A stretch of 64,000 bases of DNA from an uncultured Cocleimonas sp. (GTDB lineage Bacteria > Pseudomonadota > Gammaproteobacteria > Thiotrichales > Thiotrichaceae). The notes under the pieces are model-generated. The model made no database searches. It worked only from the letters and a program-made list of their open reading frames with translations, and had not been told where the DNA came from. This document shows, in pieces, positions 1 to 9,128 of this stretch. Made by a program: the position numbers and the translations under genes. Position 1 is the first letter of the stretch; each line of letters starts with the position of its first letter. The DNA lies in NCBI RefSeq assembly GCF_947495625.1, contig NZ_CANLZW010000015.1, forward strand, positions 43,590-107,589, written 5' to 3'.

Positions 1-272
1 TAAGCCTCTAACCAACGTGCAGCACATAAACACCAGCTATCACCAGATGTTAAACCCACAAAACCAAATTGCGGAACAGGCGTAGAAAGATCATTGCCTT
101 TGGCTTTTGAGTACTCAAGAAACAACTTGCTGATTTCAACGCACACCGTATGTGAGCCGACGTCTTCATCACAGGTATTACAGTAACTATCGCGATAAAA
201 GCCAGTCATCGGTGCATCACCACACATATCTAATGGCTCACCCAATACGCTTACTGATTCATCTTTTTCCAT
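1..272 (-). CDS. DUF2237 family protein (3' part missing)
   Basis: This reading frame starts with ATG at 272 and runs off the left edge, so only about 90 N-terminal codons are visible. The visible protein carries the family pattern: PMTGFYRD, then CNTCDEDVGSHTVC, then GNDLSTPVPQFGF and GDSWCLCAARW. The conserved Cys, His and Trp residues suggest a small metal-binding or redox-active fold, but no biochemical role is established for DUF2237. It follows tadA on the same strand, with a 79-base spacer holding one copy of the dispersed C-rich repeat, and is probably the last gene of the guaB-guaA-tadA run. Family assignment is firm; function is unknown. Confidence 0.85.
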   Translation of the reverse strand, partial: MEKDESVSVLGEPLDMCGDAPMTGFYRDSYCNTCDEDVGSHTVCVEISKLFLEYSKAKGNDLSTPVPQFGFVGLTSGDSWCLCAARWLEA

Positions 273-312
273 AGTCTTTCCTGTTTATAGGTATATAAAT
301 GAGAAATGAAAA

Positions 313-341
313 GTCACCCCCCTACTTTTGAGCAGTTTTTT
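313..341 (+). repeat. BOX-like short repeat, copy 1 (unit form)
   Basis: Head GTCACCCCCCTACTT, eight variable bases, then a T6 tail. On the minus strand, which is sense for both neighbouring genes, it reads A6 ... AGGGGGGTGAC and begins 10 bases after the tadA stop codon, about 40 bases before the start of the DUF2237 gene. See the findings for the family. Confidence 0.9.
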
Positions 342-351
342 ATCGATGTGC

Positions 352-861
352 TTATTTGCGGCGCGCTTTAAAAAATGCTCTTAAAATATCACCGCATTCA
401 TCACGCATAATACCACCAGTTACATCAACACGGTGATTATGATAATCCTTTGAGAAAAGATCGATTGCACTTCCCGCTGTTCCTGTACGCGGATCCGGTG
501 CACCAAAAATTAATTGACCAATACGAGCATGAATAATAGCACCCGCACACATCGTACAAGGTTCGAGTGTGACGTAAATTTTGGTATCTGGGATACGGTA
601 GTTATTTAGGATTCGCCCCGCTTCACGAATCGCCATAATTTCGGCATGTGCCGTCGCATCGTGAGTTTCAATCGGCCGATTCCAGCCTTCTGCAATCAAT
701 TCGCCATCTTTGACTACCAAAGCACCGACAGGAACCTCACCCTCATCACGAGAGCGTTTTGCCAACATAAGCGCGTGTTTCATCCATTTCTGATGAACAA
801 TATCATCTTCATCAGAAATAGAGGTCACCCCCCCACTTATAGGCGTTTTTTCAACAGACAT
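352..861 (-). CDS. tadA: tRNA-specific adenosine deaminase TadA
   Basis: TadA deaminates A34 of tRNA-Arg(ACG) to inosine in the cytoplasm, letting one tRNA read three Arg codons. The zinc-deaminase signature is complete: HAEIMAIREAG (zinc His and proton-shuttling Glu) and EPCTMCAGA (two zinc Cys). The protein has 169 residues with this ATG start. The usual family N-terminus lies only about 10-15 residues before the WMKHAL motif, whereas here 26 residues precede it. Codons 5-13 are a copy of the dispersed repeat read as protein. A GTG at codon 12 (position 828) would give a family-like length, but neither start has a clear Shine-Dalgarno. It follows guaA, separated by a long hairpin element. 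Confidence 0.95.
   Translation of the reverse strand: MSVEKTPISGGVTSISDEDDIVHQKWMKHALMLAKRSRDEGEVPVGALVVKDGELIAEGWNRPIETHDATAHAEIMAIREAGRILNNYRIPDTKIYVTLEPCTMCAGAIIHARIGQLIFGAPDPRTGTAGSAIDLFSKDYHNHRVDVTGGIMRDECGDILRAFFKARRK
824..851 (+). repeat. BOX-like short repeat, copy 2, inside the tadA 5' end
   Basis: GTCACCCCCCCACTT, then seven bases and T6. It overlaps the first codons of the annotated tadA frame and would encode KTPISGGVT, a stretch absent from ordinary TadA proteins. Either the element has been adopted as coding sequence, or translation really starts inside or after it. Confidence 0.85.
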
Positions 862-880
862 AGAAATAATTTGTGTGTTT

Positions 881-1002
881 TTTACTACTCAGGGTGCTTC
901 TAGAGCTTATCAATTCAAGGCGGGGAAATAGGCGCTTACAAACGTAAGTAACTATTTTCCCAACGCAGAAATGGTAAGTTATAGAAGTAGACTGTGGAGT
1001 AA
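881..1002. repeat. Long imperfect hairpin element A, downstream of guaA
   Basis: The two halves are imperfect reverse complements across the whole 122 bases. The outer arms are TTTACT...CTTCTA against TAGAAG...AGTAAA. The inner arms are GGAAATAG against CTATTTTCC. The apical stem is TTAC/GTAA. The element ends 3 bases before the guaA stop codon and lies between guaA and tadA on the same strand. It belongs to one family with the elements at 2681 and 19052: same layout, and inner arms that differ in sequence but keep pairing. Confidence 0.8.
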
Positions 1003-1005
1003 AAA

Positions 1006-2583
1006 TTATTCCCATTCAATGGTAGCTGGTGGCTTTCCTGAGATATCATAAGTCACGCGAGACACATTCTCGATCTCATTAATAATACGATTAGACACAT
1101 GACCAAGGAAGTCATAGGGCAAATGTGCCCAACGTGCTGTCATAAAGTCAATGGTCTCAACTGCTCGAAGCGCTATTACATAATCATAGCGACGTCCATC
1201 TCCTGTAACACCGACAGACTTTACGGGTAAGAACACTGCAAAGGCTTGTGACGTCTTGTGATATAGATCTTGCTTATATAGCTCTTCGATAAAGATATTA
1301 TCTGCTAGACGTAGTATATCAGCATACTGCTTTCTCACTTCGCCCAGAATTCGAACCCCTAAACCAGGACCTGGGAAAGGATGGCGACGTACCATCTCTT
1401 CGGGTAATCCAAGCTCAACACCAATGGTTCGAACTTCATCCTTAAACAACTCACGCAGAGGCTCTACCAGACCTAACTTCATATCTTCTGGTAATCCACC
1501 AACATTGTGGTGAGACTTTATCAAATGCGCCTTACCGGTTTTACTGCCAGCAGATTCAATCACATCAGGATAGATGGTTCCCTGTGCTAACCACTTCGCA
1601 TTAGTCAGTTTTGAAGATTCTTCATCGAAGATTTCAACAAACAAATTTCCAATGATCTTACGTTTCTCTTCTGGATCAGTTTTACCTTCAAGCGCATCAA
1701 GATAACGTTGTTCTGCATCGACACGAATAACTTTCACACCCATGTGCTCAGCGAACATATCCATCACTTGATCACCTTCGTTTAATCGAAGTAGACCCGT
1801 ATCAACAAACACGCAAGTTAACTGTTTGCCGATCGCTTTGTGCAACATCGCAGCAACTACTGAAGAGTCAACACCACCAGATAAACCAAGAATAACTTCA
1901 TCGTCGCCGACCTGTTTTCTCACATTTTCAATACTATCTTCGATAATATTTAACGGCGTCCATAACTTTGCACAACCACAAATGGTACAGGCAAAGCGTT
2001 CTAAAATAGCGCCACCTTGCTTAGTATGAGTAACTTCTGGATGAAACTGAATGCCGTAGAATTGCTTCTCTTCATTCGCAATACCCGCAATCGGTGCGTT
2101 TGATGTACTCGCCATTAATTTAAACGACTCAGGAATCTCTACCACATGATCACCATGTGACATCCACACATCTAATAAACCATGACCTTCTGCATTCACT
2201 TCATCCTGAATGTCTTTGAATAGTGCCGTATGACCACGAGCACGAACCTGTGCATAGCCATATTCCTGATGATCAGCTCTTTCGACCTTACCACCAAAAT
2301 TCATCGCCATAGTCTGCATGCCGTAACAAATACCTAACACTGGCACACCTAAATCATAAACCGCTTGAGGTGCAACAGGCGCATTCTCAGCAATCGTAGA
2401 TTCCGGGCCACCTGAAAGAATAATGCCCTTCGCACCAAAATCTATCACATCCTGATCGCTAACATCCCAAGGGTAGATTTCACAATACACCCCAACCTCA
2501 CGAATTCGACGAGCAATTAACTGGGTGTATTGAGCACCAAAATCGAGAATTAAAATGCGGTCTGTATGAATATTATTGGTCAT
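1006..2583 (-). CDS. guaA: GMP synthase (glutamine-hydrolysing)
   Basis: This enzyme converts XMP, ATP and glutamine to GMP, the last step of guanine nucleotide synthesis in the cytoplasm. The 525 residues match the family length. The N-terminal class I glutamine amidotransferase domain has the triad C86 (in GICYGMQ), H181 and E183 (in FHPEV). The ATP-pyrophosphatase P-loop SGGVDSS is at about 235-241, and the C-terminal dimerisation domain ends in the conserved PPATIEWE. It lies downstream of guaB, the preceding step, on the same strand with a 210-base spacer holding another long hairpin. Co-transcription is likely. The ATG start at 2583 is well supported by the family N-terminus. Confidence 0.98.
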   Translation of the reverse strand: MTNNIHTDRILILDFGAQYTQLIARRIREVGVYCEIYPWDVSDQDVIDFGAKGIILSGGPESTIAENAPVAPQAVYDLGVPVLGICYGMQTMAMNFGGKVERADHQEYGYAQVRARGHTALFKDIQDEVNAEGHGLLDVWMSHGDHVVEIPESFKLMASTSNAPIAGIANEEKQFYGIQFHPEVTHTKQGGAILERFACTICGCAKLWTPLNIIEDSIENVRKQVGDDEVILGLSGGVDSSVVAAMLHKAIGKQLTCVFVDTGLLRLNEGDQVMDMFAEHMGVKVIRVDAEQRYLDALEGKTDPEEKRKIIGNLFVEIFDEESSKLTNAKWLAQGTIYPDVIESAGSKTGKAHLIKSHHNVGGLPEDMKLGLVEPLRELFKDEVRTIGVELGLPEEMVRRHPFPGPGLGVRILGEVRKQYADILRLADNIFIEELYKQDLYHKTSQAFAVFLPVKSVGVTGDGRRYDYVIALRAVETIDFMTARWAHLPYDFLGHVSNRIINEIENVSRVTYDISGKPPATIEWE

Positions 2584-2680
2584 AGAAAATAGACTTTGTT
2601 GAATGAGTTTAAATCTGTTTTATGTTTAACGAGAAACAGTAAAACACTTAGGGAAATACTAAACAATATTTTCGTAATGT

Positions 2681-2789
2681 TTAGATTGCTGCTAGTACTT
2701 GTCAGTTCAAGACGGGTGAATGTGAAGTTTACAGTGTGTAAATGAACATTCGCCCAACACCGAAATGGCAAGTACTAGTAGTGAGCTAA
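2681..2789. repeat. Long imperfect hairpin element B, between guaB and guaA
   Basis: About 109 bases folding on itself. The outer arms contain CTAGTACTTG against CAAGTACTAG. The inner arms are GGGTGAATGT against ACATTCGCCC. The apical stem is TTTACA/TGTAAA. It stops 4 bases before the guaB stop codon. Compared with element A the stems have different bases but keep complementarity, which argues for selection on, or copying of, the folded form. Confidence 0.8.
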
Positions 2790-2793
2790 TCAA

Positions 2794-4302
<1,509 letters not shown>

Positions 4303-4441
4303 TTATCATTAAATACCAATAAATAGCTTTGACTTAACTTATTGCTGCTTAGTATGCGGGTGACACGCTAATTACAAATATCAAAAATATTAAGTAGTCG
4401 AGCTAAATAATTGCAGGTACTTCGAATATCGTAAATTCAAA

Positions 4442-4470
4442 AAAAGCCCTGAAAATTATTCAGAGCTTTT
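4442..4470 (-). terminator. Terminator-like hairpin in the guaB leader (possible attenuator)
   Basis: AAAAGC and CTGAA pair with TTCAG and GCTTTT around a 5-base loop, with one internal mismatch. Read on the minus strand, the stem is followed directly by a run of seven T, as in an intrinsic terminator. It lies about 190 bases upstream of the guaB start and only about 15 bases past the expected transcription start of the promoter at 4489-4517. No minus-strand gene lies upstream, so it can only act on the guaB leader transcript or on a very short RNA. Confidence 0.65.
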
Positions 4471-4488
4471 ATAAAATATTAGCGGGTG

Positions 4489-4517
4489 ATTATAGTCATT
4501 GACCTTTATAAGGTAAA
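4489..4517 (-). promoter_or_regulatory. Predicted sigma-70 promoter for guaB-guaA
   Basis: On the minus strand TTTACC, 17 bases, then a perfect TATAAT. Transcription would begin near 4483 and give a guaB leader of about 230 bases. The divergent 373-base gap between guaB and the gene at 4628 otherwise holds only the leader hairpin; I see no plus-strand promoter as clear as this one. Confidence 0.65.
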
Positions 4518-4627
4518 CTGGTATTGCACTAAAAAAGGCAAATATTCGAAAATAAACTCATTGCTCGAAAACCTAATTAAACGCATACTAAATCGGTTTG
4601 AAAATTAACCATAAACTAAAGGAGTAA

Positions 4628-4924
4628 ATGAGGCAGTTGATGAGAATAAAAATATTAATTACCGCGTTTACTTTTGCCTTTGCAGCAGGACTATCAGCCA
4701 CTGAAGCAGACGATGCTATCCAGCAAGCAAAAGAAGCTCAAAAAGAAGCCGCTGAGCTGGGATATGAATGGCGCGATACGGGTAAAATAATCAAAAGTGC
4801 AGAAGCTGCCGCCAAAGAAGGTAATGATAAAAAAGCCATCGAATTAGCGAACATCATTATTGATCAACTTCCTGCTGTAAGAAAGCAAGCGGCCATTGCT
4901 AAAAATGCCGGACCACGCTTCTAA
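4628..4924 (+). CDS. Small exported SoxK-like protein
   Basis: A 98-residue protein with a signal peptide (basic MRQLMRIK, hydrophobic core, AGLSA) and a highly helical, Ala/Glu/Lys-rich mature part. The segment around EWRDTGKIIKSAEAAA followed by KKAIELAN resembles SoxXA-binding proteins (SoxK/SAXB) and related periplasmic helical proteins. That similarity is from memory of the family pattern and is moderate. No other sox gene is in the window. AAAGGAG lies 3 bases before the ATG at 4628; a second ATG at 4640 is too far from it. The gene stands alone, divergent from guaB. Confidence 0.7.
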   Translation: MRQLMRIKILITAFTFAFAAGLSATEADDAIQQAKEAQKEAAELGYEWRDTGKIIKSAEAAAKEGNDKKAIELANIIIDQLPAVRKQAAIAKNAGPRF

Positions 4925-4983
4925 CTCCTTCTATCTAGACATATAGATTGAAACTCTTTTTTATTAAATCACTCATTTCCTGA

Positions 4984-6318
4984 ATGCTAAATTCTAACCG
5001 AACTATCCTAAGTGTTGCCGAACTCAATTCTGAAGTTAATCAGTTATTAACTCGTGGCTTTCCCTTGTTATGGGTAGAAGGTGAAATTTCTAATTTAGTT
5101 CGACCGTCTTCAGGCCATTTGTACTTCACCCTCAAAGACAATAAATCCCAGATTCGTTCTGCCATGTTTCGTAACAGAAATATGAAATTGAGTATCAAGC
5201 CAGAAAACGGCATGAAGGTTTTGGTAAGAGGCAGAGTTGGTTTATACGAACCACGCGGTGATTATCAATTAATCGCCGAGCACATGGAAGACGCAGGTGT
5301 TGGCCAGTTACAAAAACAGTTCGAACTATTAAAACAAAAATTATCTGCTGCGGGTTTATTTGCTGATGTACATAAAAAAGAACTTCCAGAATATCCTAAA
5401 CGAATTGGGGTAATAACATCACCTACAGGTGCTGCAATTCGCGACATACTGAATGTGTTACAAAGACGGAGCCCACAAACACCTGTATTGATTTATCCTG
5501 TAGCGGTACAAGGCGAAGCATCCAAACTAGAAATTGAAACAGCCATCCGTAGAGCCGACGCCGATAAAAAATGTGACGTTATTATTCTTGCCAGAGGTGG
5601 TGGCTCCATTGAAGACCTATGTTCATTCAATGAAGAAAATGTAGCTAAAACAATCTATAACGCCAGTACTCCGATAGTTTGTGGTGTAGGTCATGAAATT
5701 GACTTTACCATCGCCGACTTTGTTGCCGACTTGCGCGCGCCAACTCCTTCTGCTGCTGCCGAGCTCATTACCCCGGATAGAAACCAGCTGTATACCGATG
5801 TTATTCAAACCAAATTATGGTTAGAAGAACGGATACAAAGAGAGATCTCATCACGCCAACAACATTTAACCTGGTTGCAATCTCGATTAGCATTACAAAA
5901 ACCATCACAAAAAATTCAGCAACAATATCAAAGACTCGATGAAGTTGAATCACGTATGCATCAACAGCTAAATAAACTATTAGAACAAAAGAAAACTAGC
6001 ATTACTTATTTACATACCAGACTTAAAGCGACGCTACCCAACAGAAAAATTCAGCAACAAAAACAACAATTAGAACACTTCGAATCCCGGCTTAATCAAA
6101 GCATGCAAACGAAGTTGACCCAATCAAGATCGCTATTCCAATTAAAGATGGCAACTTTAGATAGCATAAGCCCGTTAAAAACATTAGATCGTGGTTATGC
6201 CATTGTAAAAAATAAAGACACCGATGCTTTAATCACATCGATTAAGCAAACAGATAATGTGAAGGCTATTTCTATCAAATTAAAAGATGGTGAATTTGAT
6301 GCGAACATCACTCAATAA
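4984..6318 (+). CDS. xseA: Exodeoxyribonuclease VII large subunit
   Basis: XseA with XseB degrades single-stranded DNA to oligonucleotides and acts in repair. The 444 residues match the family length. The order is an N-terminal OB fold (LLWVEGEISNL ... SGHLYFTLKD), the catalytic domain with the conserved GVITSPTGAAIRDI, IILARGGGSIEDL and APTPSAAAEL stretches, then a long Gln-rich coiled coil from about residue 270 to 390 and a C-terminal LDRGYAIV motif. The small subunit gene xseB is not in the window. The ATG at 4984 has no strong Shine-Dalgarno but fits the family N-terminus. Confidence 0.97.
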   Translation: MLNSNRTILSVAELNSEVNQLLTRGFPLLWVEGEISNLVRPSSGHLYFTLKDNKSQIRSAMFRNRNMKLSIKPENGMKVLVRGRVGLYEPRGDYQLIAEHMEDAGVGQLQKQFELLKQKLSAAGLFADVHKKELPEYPKRIGVITSPTGAAIRDILNVLQRRSPQTPVLIYPVAVQGEASKLEIETAIRRADADKKCDVIILARGGGSIEDLCSFNEENVAKTIYNASTPIVCGVGHEIDFTIADFVADLRAPTPSAAAELITPDRNQLYTDVIQTKLWLEERIQREISSRQQHLTWLQSRLALQKPSQKIQQQYQRLDEVESRMHQQLNKLLEQKKTSITYLHTRLKATLPNRKIQQQKQQLEHFESRLNQSMQTKLTQSRSLFQLKMATLDSISPLKTLDRGYAIVKNKDTDALITSIKQTDNVKAISIKLKDGEFDANITQ

Positions 6319-6332
6319 AGTTTGATTAAACA

Positions 6333-6740
6333 ATGAGTAAATCCCCTAATTTATGCCCTTGTGGATCTAATCAAAAATACACTATTTGTTGTGGTAAATA
6401 TCACAAAGGTAAACTTCACGCGCCTACTGCAGAAACGTTGATGCGTTCTCGATATAGCGCGTATGTTCTAGATCTACCTCAGTACATCTTCCGCACCTGG
6501 GATGAAGATACCCGACCAACATTACAAAGCTTAAGAGAAGGTAAAACGGAAAACTTTATTTCCTTGGAAATTCTGTCATCAAAGAATGGGGATATTAATG
6601 AAAGAGATGGCACGGTTGAATTTATCGCTAAATTCAAAGTTGGAGATGAAATATTCGAACATCATGAAAACAGTACTTTTAAACGAGTAAAAAATCACTG
6701 GGTTTATGTTGAGGCAATCAAAACAGTTTTAAAAACTTAG
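6333..6740 (+). CDS. YchJ-family (UPF0225) SEC-C motif protein
   Basis: A 135-residue protein with an N-terminal SEC-C zinc motif (CPCGSNQKYTICCG), then the family signature AETLMRSRYSAYV and an NTF2-like C-terminal domain (PTLQSLREGK ... FKVGDEIFEHHENSTF). The SEC-C motif binds zinc in SecA and many other proteins. The cellular role of YchJ is not established. It starts 14 bases after xseA and is probably co-transcribed with it and with the CPXCG protein downstream. Confidence 0.9.
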   Translation: MSKSPNLCPCGSNQKYTICCGKYHKGKLHAPTAETLMRSRYSAYVLDLPQYIFRTWDEDTRPTLQSLREGKTENFISLEILSSKNGDINERDGTVEFIAKFKVGDEIFEHHENSTFKRVKNHWVYVEAIKTVLKT

Positions 6741-6772
6741 ACTACACTGTAGTTATAGAAGGATAAAAAATT

Positions 6773-6961
6773 ATGAACGGACTAGAAGCAAAAACCATCC
6801 AGTGTCCCTACTGCTGGGAAATGTTTGAAATAACCATTGATTGTTCAGTTAACTCACAAGAATATGTGGAAGATTGTGAGGTCTGCTGTCAACCTATCTT
6901 GATTAAAGCGACCGTTTCAAATGCGGGCGTTCCAGAAGTTGAAGTAAGCCGTGAAAGCTAA
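6773..6961 (+). CDS. CPXCG motif cysteine-rich protein
   Basis: A 62-residue cytoplasmic protein with two paired-Cys knuckles, CPYCWE and CEVCCQP, flanking an acidic linker; this fits the CPXCG-type zinc-ribbon family. Function is unknown. It starts 32 bases after the YchJ-like gene, behind an AGAAGGA Shine-Dalgarno, and probably ends the xseA operon. A 12-base palindrome (AAATCGCGATTT) just after the stop lacks a T tract and is not called as a terminator. Confidence 0.85.
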   Translation: MNGLEAKTIQCPYCWEMFEITIDCSVNSQEYVEDCEVCCQPILIKATVSNAGVPEVEVSRES

Positions 6962-7052
6962 AATCGCGATTTAGAACAGTTATCGAAACTTGTTTATAAA
7001 AATCCTATTAGTCCTATTTACCCAGTTAAGCCAATTCATGCAAAGTGAGGAG

Positions 7053-7397
7053 CTAAGTCACTTTTTTCGAATAGCTCGCTGTTTCCATCTCTACAATTTC
7101 AACCGTTATCGTTACACGTTTCAAAGATAAACCATCAAATTCTGATAAGACTTTTTCAGACAATTCTTGTCGTTGCTCTTCTGTCCGCCCCTCTAAAATC
7201 CTTAAAGTTACGTGAATAAAACCTGCCTGTTTCACATCTCCTTTTTGGTAATACTCATAAGACTGTGTGCGCAGTTTAATATGATCCAGCTCAAACAATG
7301 CTGACTTTTTAGCCCCCGTTAAAACGGTATCTATAAGTTGTTGTTGATTAACACTTGAGAGAACATCTTCTGAATGTTCGATAATACAATGCGGCAT
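7053..7397 (-). CDS. 5-carboxymethyl-2-hydroxymuconate isomerase family protein
   Basis: A 114-residue protein beginning MPHCIIEHS, with the catalytic Pro exposed after Met removal as in HpaF/tautomerase-superfamily isomerases. In homoprotocatechuate degradation this fold isomerises the ring-cleavage product. No other gene of that pathway is nearby, so the physiological substrate is uncertain and the protein may be a general tautomerase. The C-terminal half keeps the strand-helix pattern of the family (HVTLRILEGRTEEQRQ). The gene is divergent from the MFS gene at 7797, with the expanded repeat array between them. Confidence 0.85.
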   Translation of the reverse strand: MPHCIIEHSEDVLSSVNQQQLIDTVLTGAKKSALFELDHIKLRTQSYEYYQKGDVKQAGFIHVTLRILEGRTEEQRQELSEKVLSEFDGLSLKRVTITVEIVEMETASYSKKVT

Positions 7398-7441
7398 AAA
7401 GCACCTTTTAAACTATTAATAAACTATTAACTATTGATAAT

Positions 7442-7685
7442 GTCACCCCCCTACTTTTAAGTGACTTTTCATTTTGTTATTTAAAATAACCAAAGGAACT
7501 TATGCTTTGCGGAATGATATTACGTTTTTGTTGTTTAAAAACGTAAATAGAATTTATGCTTCGCGAAGTGACTTTTCATTTTGTTATTTAAAATGACCAA
7601 AGGAAGTTATGCTTTGCGGAATGATATTTACGTTATTATTCTTCTAAAACGTAAATAGGATCTATGCAGAGCAAAGGACTTTTTT
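7442..7685 (+). repeat. BOX-like repeat, expanded form with four hairpin modules
   Basis: Fills most of the 399-base gap between two divergent genes. The order is head GTCACCCCCCTACTT, then two alternating modules repeated with a 107-base period, then a T6 tail. Module alpha has a stem CATTTT/AAAATG with loop GTTATTT, followed by AAAGGAA and TTATGC. Module beta has a stem TACGTTTTT/AAAAACGTA, followed by AAATAG and TTATGC. Modules end in TTCGCGAAG, TTTGCGGAA or CAGAGC. The rest of the gap (7686-7796) shows only a GGGGAG Shine-Dalgarno for the gene at 7797. Confidence 0.9.
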
Positions 7686-7796
7686 GCATTTGTTTAAATA
7701 CACAAAGTGATGATACCCTCAATGAAACTTTTAATAATCAAAAATGAACACTAACAATAATTAAAAACAACCATTGGGGACGCTGGGGAGCAAACA

Positions 7797-9092
7797 ATGT
7801 CGATCAAACAGAGCACGACTGAGGGTAATTTACGGCCTTGGTACTGGATTCCGACCTTATATTTTACCGAAGGACTTCCTTATTTCGCGATCGTCGTGCT
7901 TTCAACCTTTATGTATAAAAGCTTTGGCTTAAGTAATAGCGAAATCGCTTTTTATACTGCGTGGTTTTATTTGCCCTGGGTGATAAAACCGTTGTGGAGT
8001 CCGTTTGTAGATATCTATCGAAGCAAACGTTTCTGGGTTATCAGCATGCAGCTATTACTCGGTGCGGGTCTTGCTGGAATCGCATTAACCTTACCATTAG
8101 ATAATTACCTACTTTATTCACTAGTGATATTCTGGTTGCTCGCGTTTAGTTCTGCCACCCACGATATCGCAGCTGATGGCTACTATATGCAAGTGCTGGA
8201 TAAAGGCCAGCAAGCTTTCTTTGTGGGAATTCGTTCTACCTTTTACCGAATCGCAATGATTACCGGACAAGGTTTAATTGTGATTTTAGCCGGTAAACTT
8301 GAAAATATTTACGACGTAAGAACAGCATGGCAGATCACCATGGCTTTACTGGCAGTAATTTTAGTTGGCGTTTCCATTTACCATGCTTTTATTCTCCCTA
8401 AAGAAAACAGTCAGTCACGGTCATTAGCATCAAAATCAACATTTGCTTCTTATTTGGAAGTGTTTAAAAGCTTCTTCCGCAAGCAACATGTCGTTTTGTT
8501 TATCGCTTTTATTTTGTTATACCGACTCGGCGAAGCACAGCTTGGCAAAATCGCAAGTCTATTTATGCTCGATCATAGAAGCGCAGGCGGATTAGGATTA
8601 AGTACGGAAGCCGTTGGTTTTATCTATGGAACGGTAGGAGTTTCTGCCTTGGTCGTTGGCGGAATATTAGGAGGCATTCTAGTTTCGCGACATGGGCTAA
8701 AAGCATGGATATGGTGGATGGCATTGGCTATCAATCTTCCCGATATTGCCTATATCTATATGGCCTATCAGCAGCCAGAAAGTTCTTTGGTGATACACGT
8801 ACTGGTAGCGATAGAACAATTCGGTTATGGCTTTGGTTTTACCGCTTTCATGATGTATTTGATATACATTGCCGAAGGAAATTTCAAAACCGCACATTAC
8901 GCAATCGCCACAGGGTTTATGGCAATGGGTATGATGATCCCGGGAATGTTCAGTGGCTGGATTCAGGAACAGCTAGGCTACCCACACTTCTTTATCTGGG
9001 TAATGATTGCCACGATTCCTGCTTTTTATGTAATCTCAAGATTACCTTTGGAAAAGGATTTTGCAAAAATGAGCAGAAAGAAAAAAGATTAA
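7797..9092 (+). CDS. MFS transporter, AmpG/PAT-like
   Basis: A 431-residue integral membrane protein with about 12 predicted helices. The N-terminal WYWIPTLYFTEGLPYFAI and LPWVIKPLWSPFVD segments resemble the AmpG / peptide-acetyl-CoA transporter branch of the major facilitator superfamily. AmpG imports muropeptides; the substrate here cannot be told from sequence. The cytoplasmic loop around residues 200-220 is short and basic. A GGGGAG Shine-Dalgarno lies 6 bases before the ATG. It is convergent with the solute-binding protein gene at 9129. Confidence 0.85.
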   Translation: MSIKQSTTEGNLRPWYWIPTLYFTEGLPYFAIVVLSTFMYKSFGLSNSEIAFYTAWFYLPWVIKPLWSPFVDIYRSKRFWVISMQLLLGAGLAGIALTLPLDNYLLYSLVIFWLLAFSSATHDIAADGYYMQVLDKGQQAFFVGIRSTFYRIAMITGQGLIVILAGKLENIYDVRTAWQITMALLAVILVGVSIYHAFILPKENSQSRSLASKSTFASYLEVFKSFFRKQHVVLFIAFILLYRLGEAQLGKIASLFMLDHRSAGGLGLSTEAVGFIYGTVGVSALVVGGILGGILVSRHGLKAWIWWMALAINLPDIAYIYMAYQQPESSLVIHVLVAIEQFGYGFGFTAFMMYLIYIAEGNFKTAHYAIATGFMAMGMMIPGMFSGWIQEQLGYPHFFIWVMIATIPAFYVISRLPLEKDFAKMSRKKKD

Positions 9093-9128
9093 ACAAGCCA
9101 GGCAGTGTTTGCTGTTTGCCAATCAGAT

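Noticed and set aside
2580..2771. 63-codon minus-strand frame between guaB and guaA
   Set aside because: It runs through the long hairpin element and has no family pattern; the region is better explained as an intergenic repeat.
6956..6977. Palindrome AAATCGCGATTT after the CPXCG gene
   Set aside because: Short, no T tract, and such palindromes are expected by chance in this length of sequence.
7442..7685. Possible CRISPR array
   Set aside because: The repeated parts are modules of about 53 bases with internal hairpins and no unique spacers of constant length; no cas genes are in the window.
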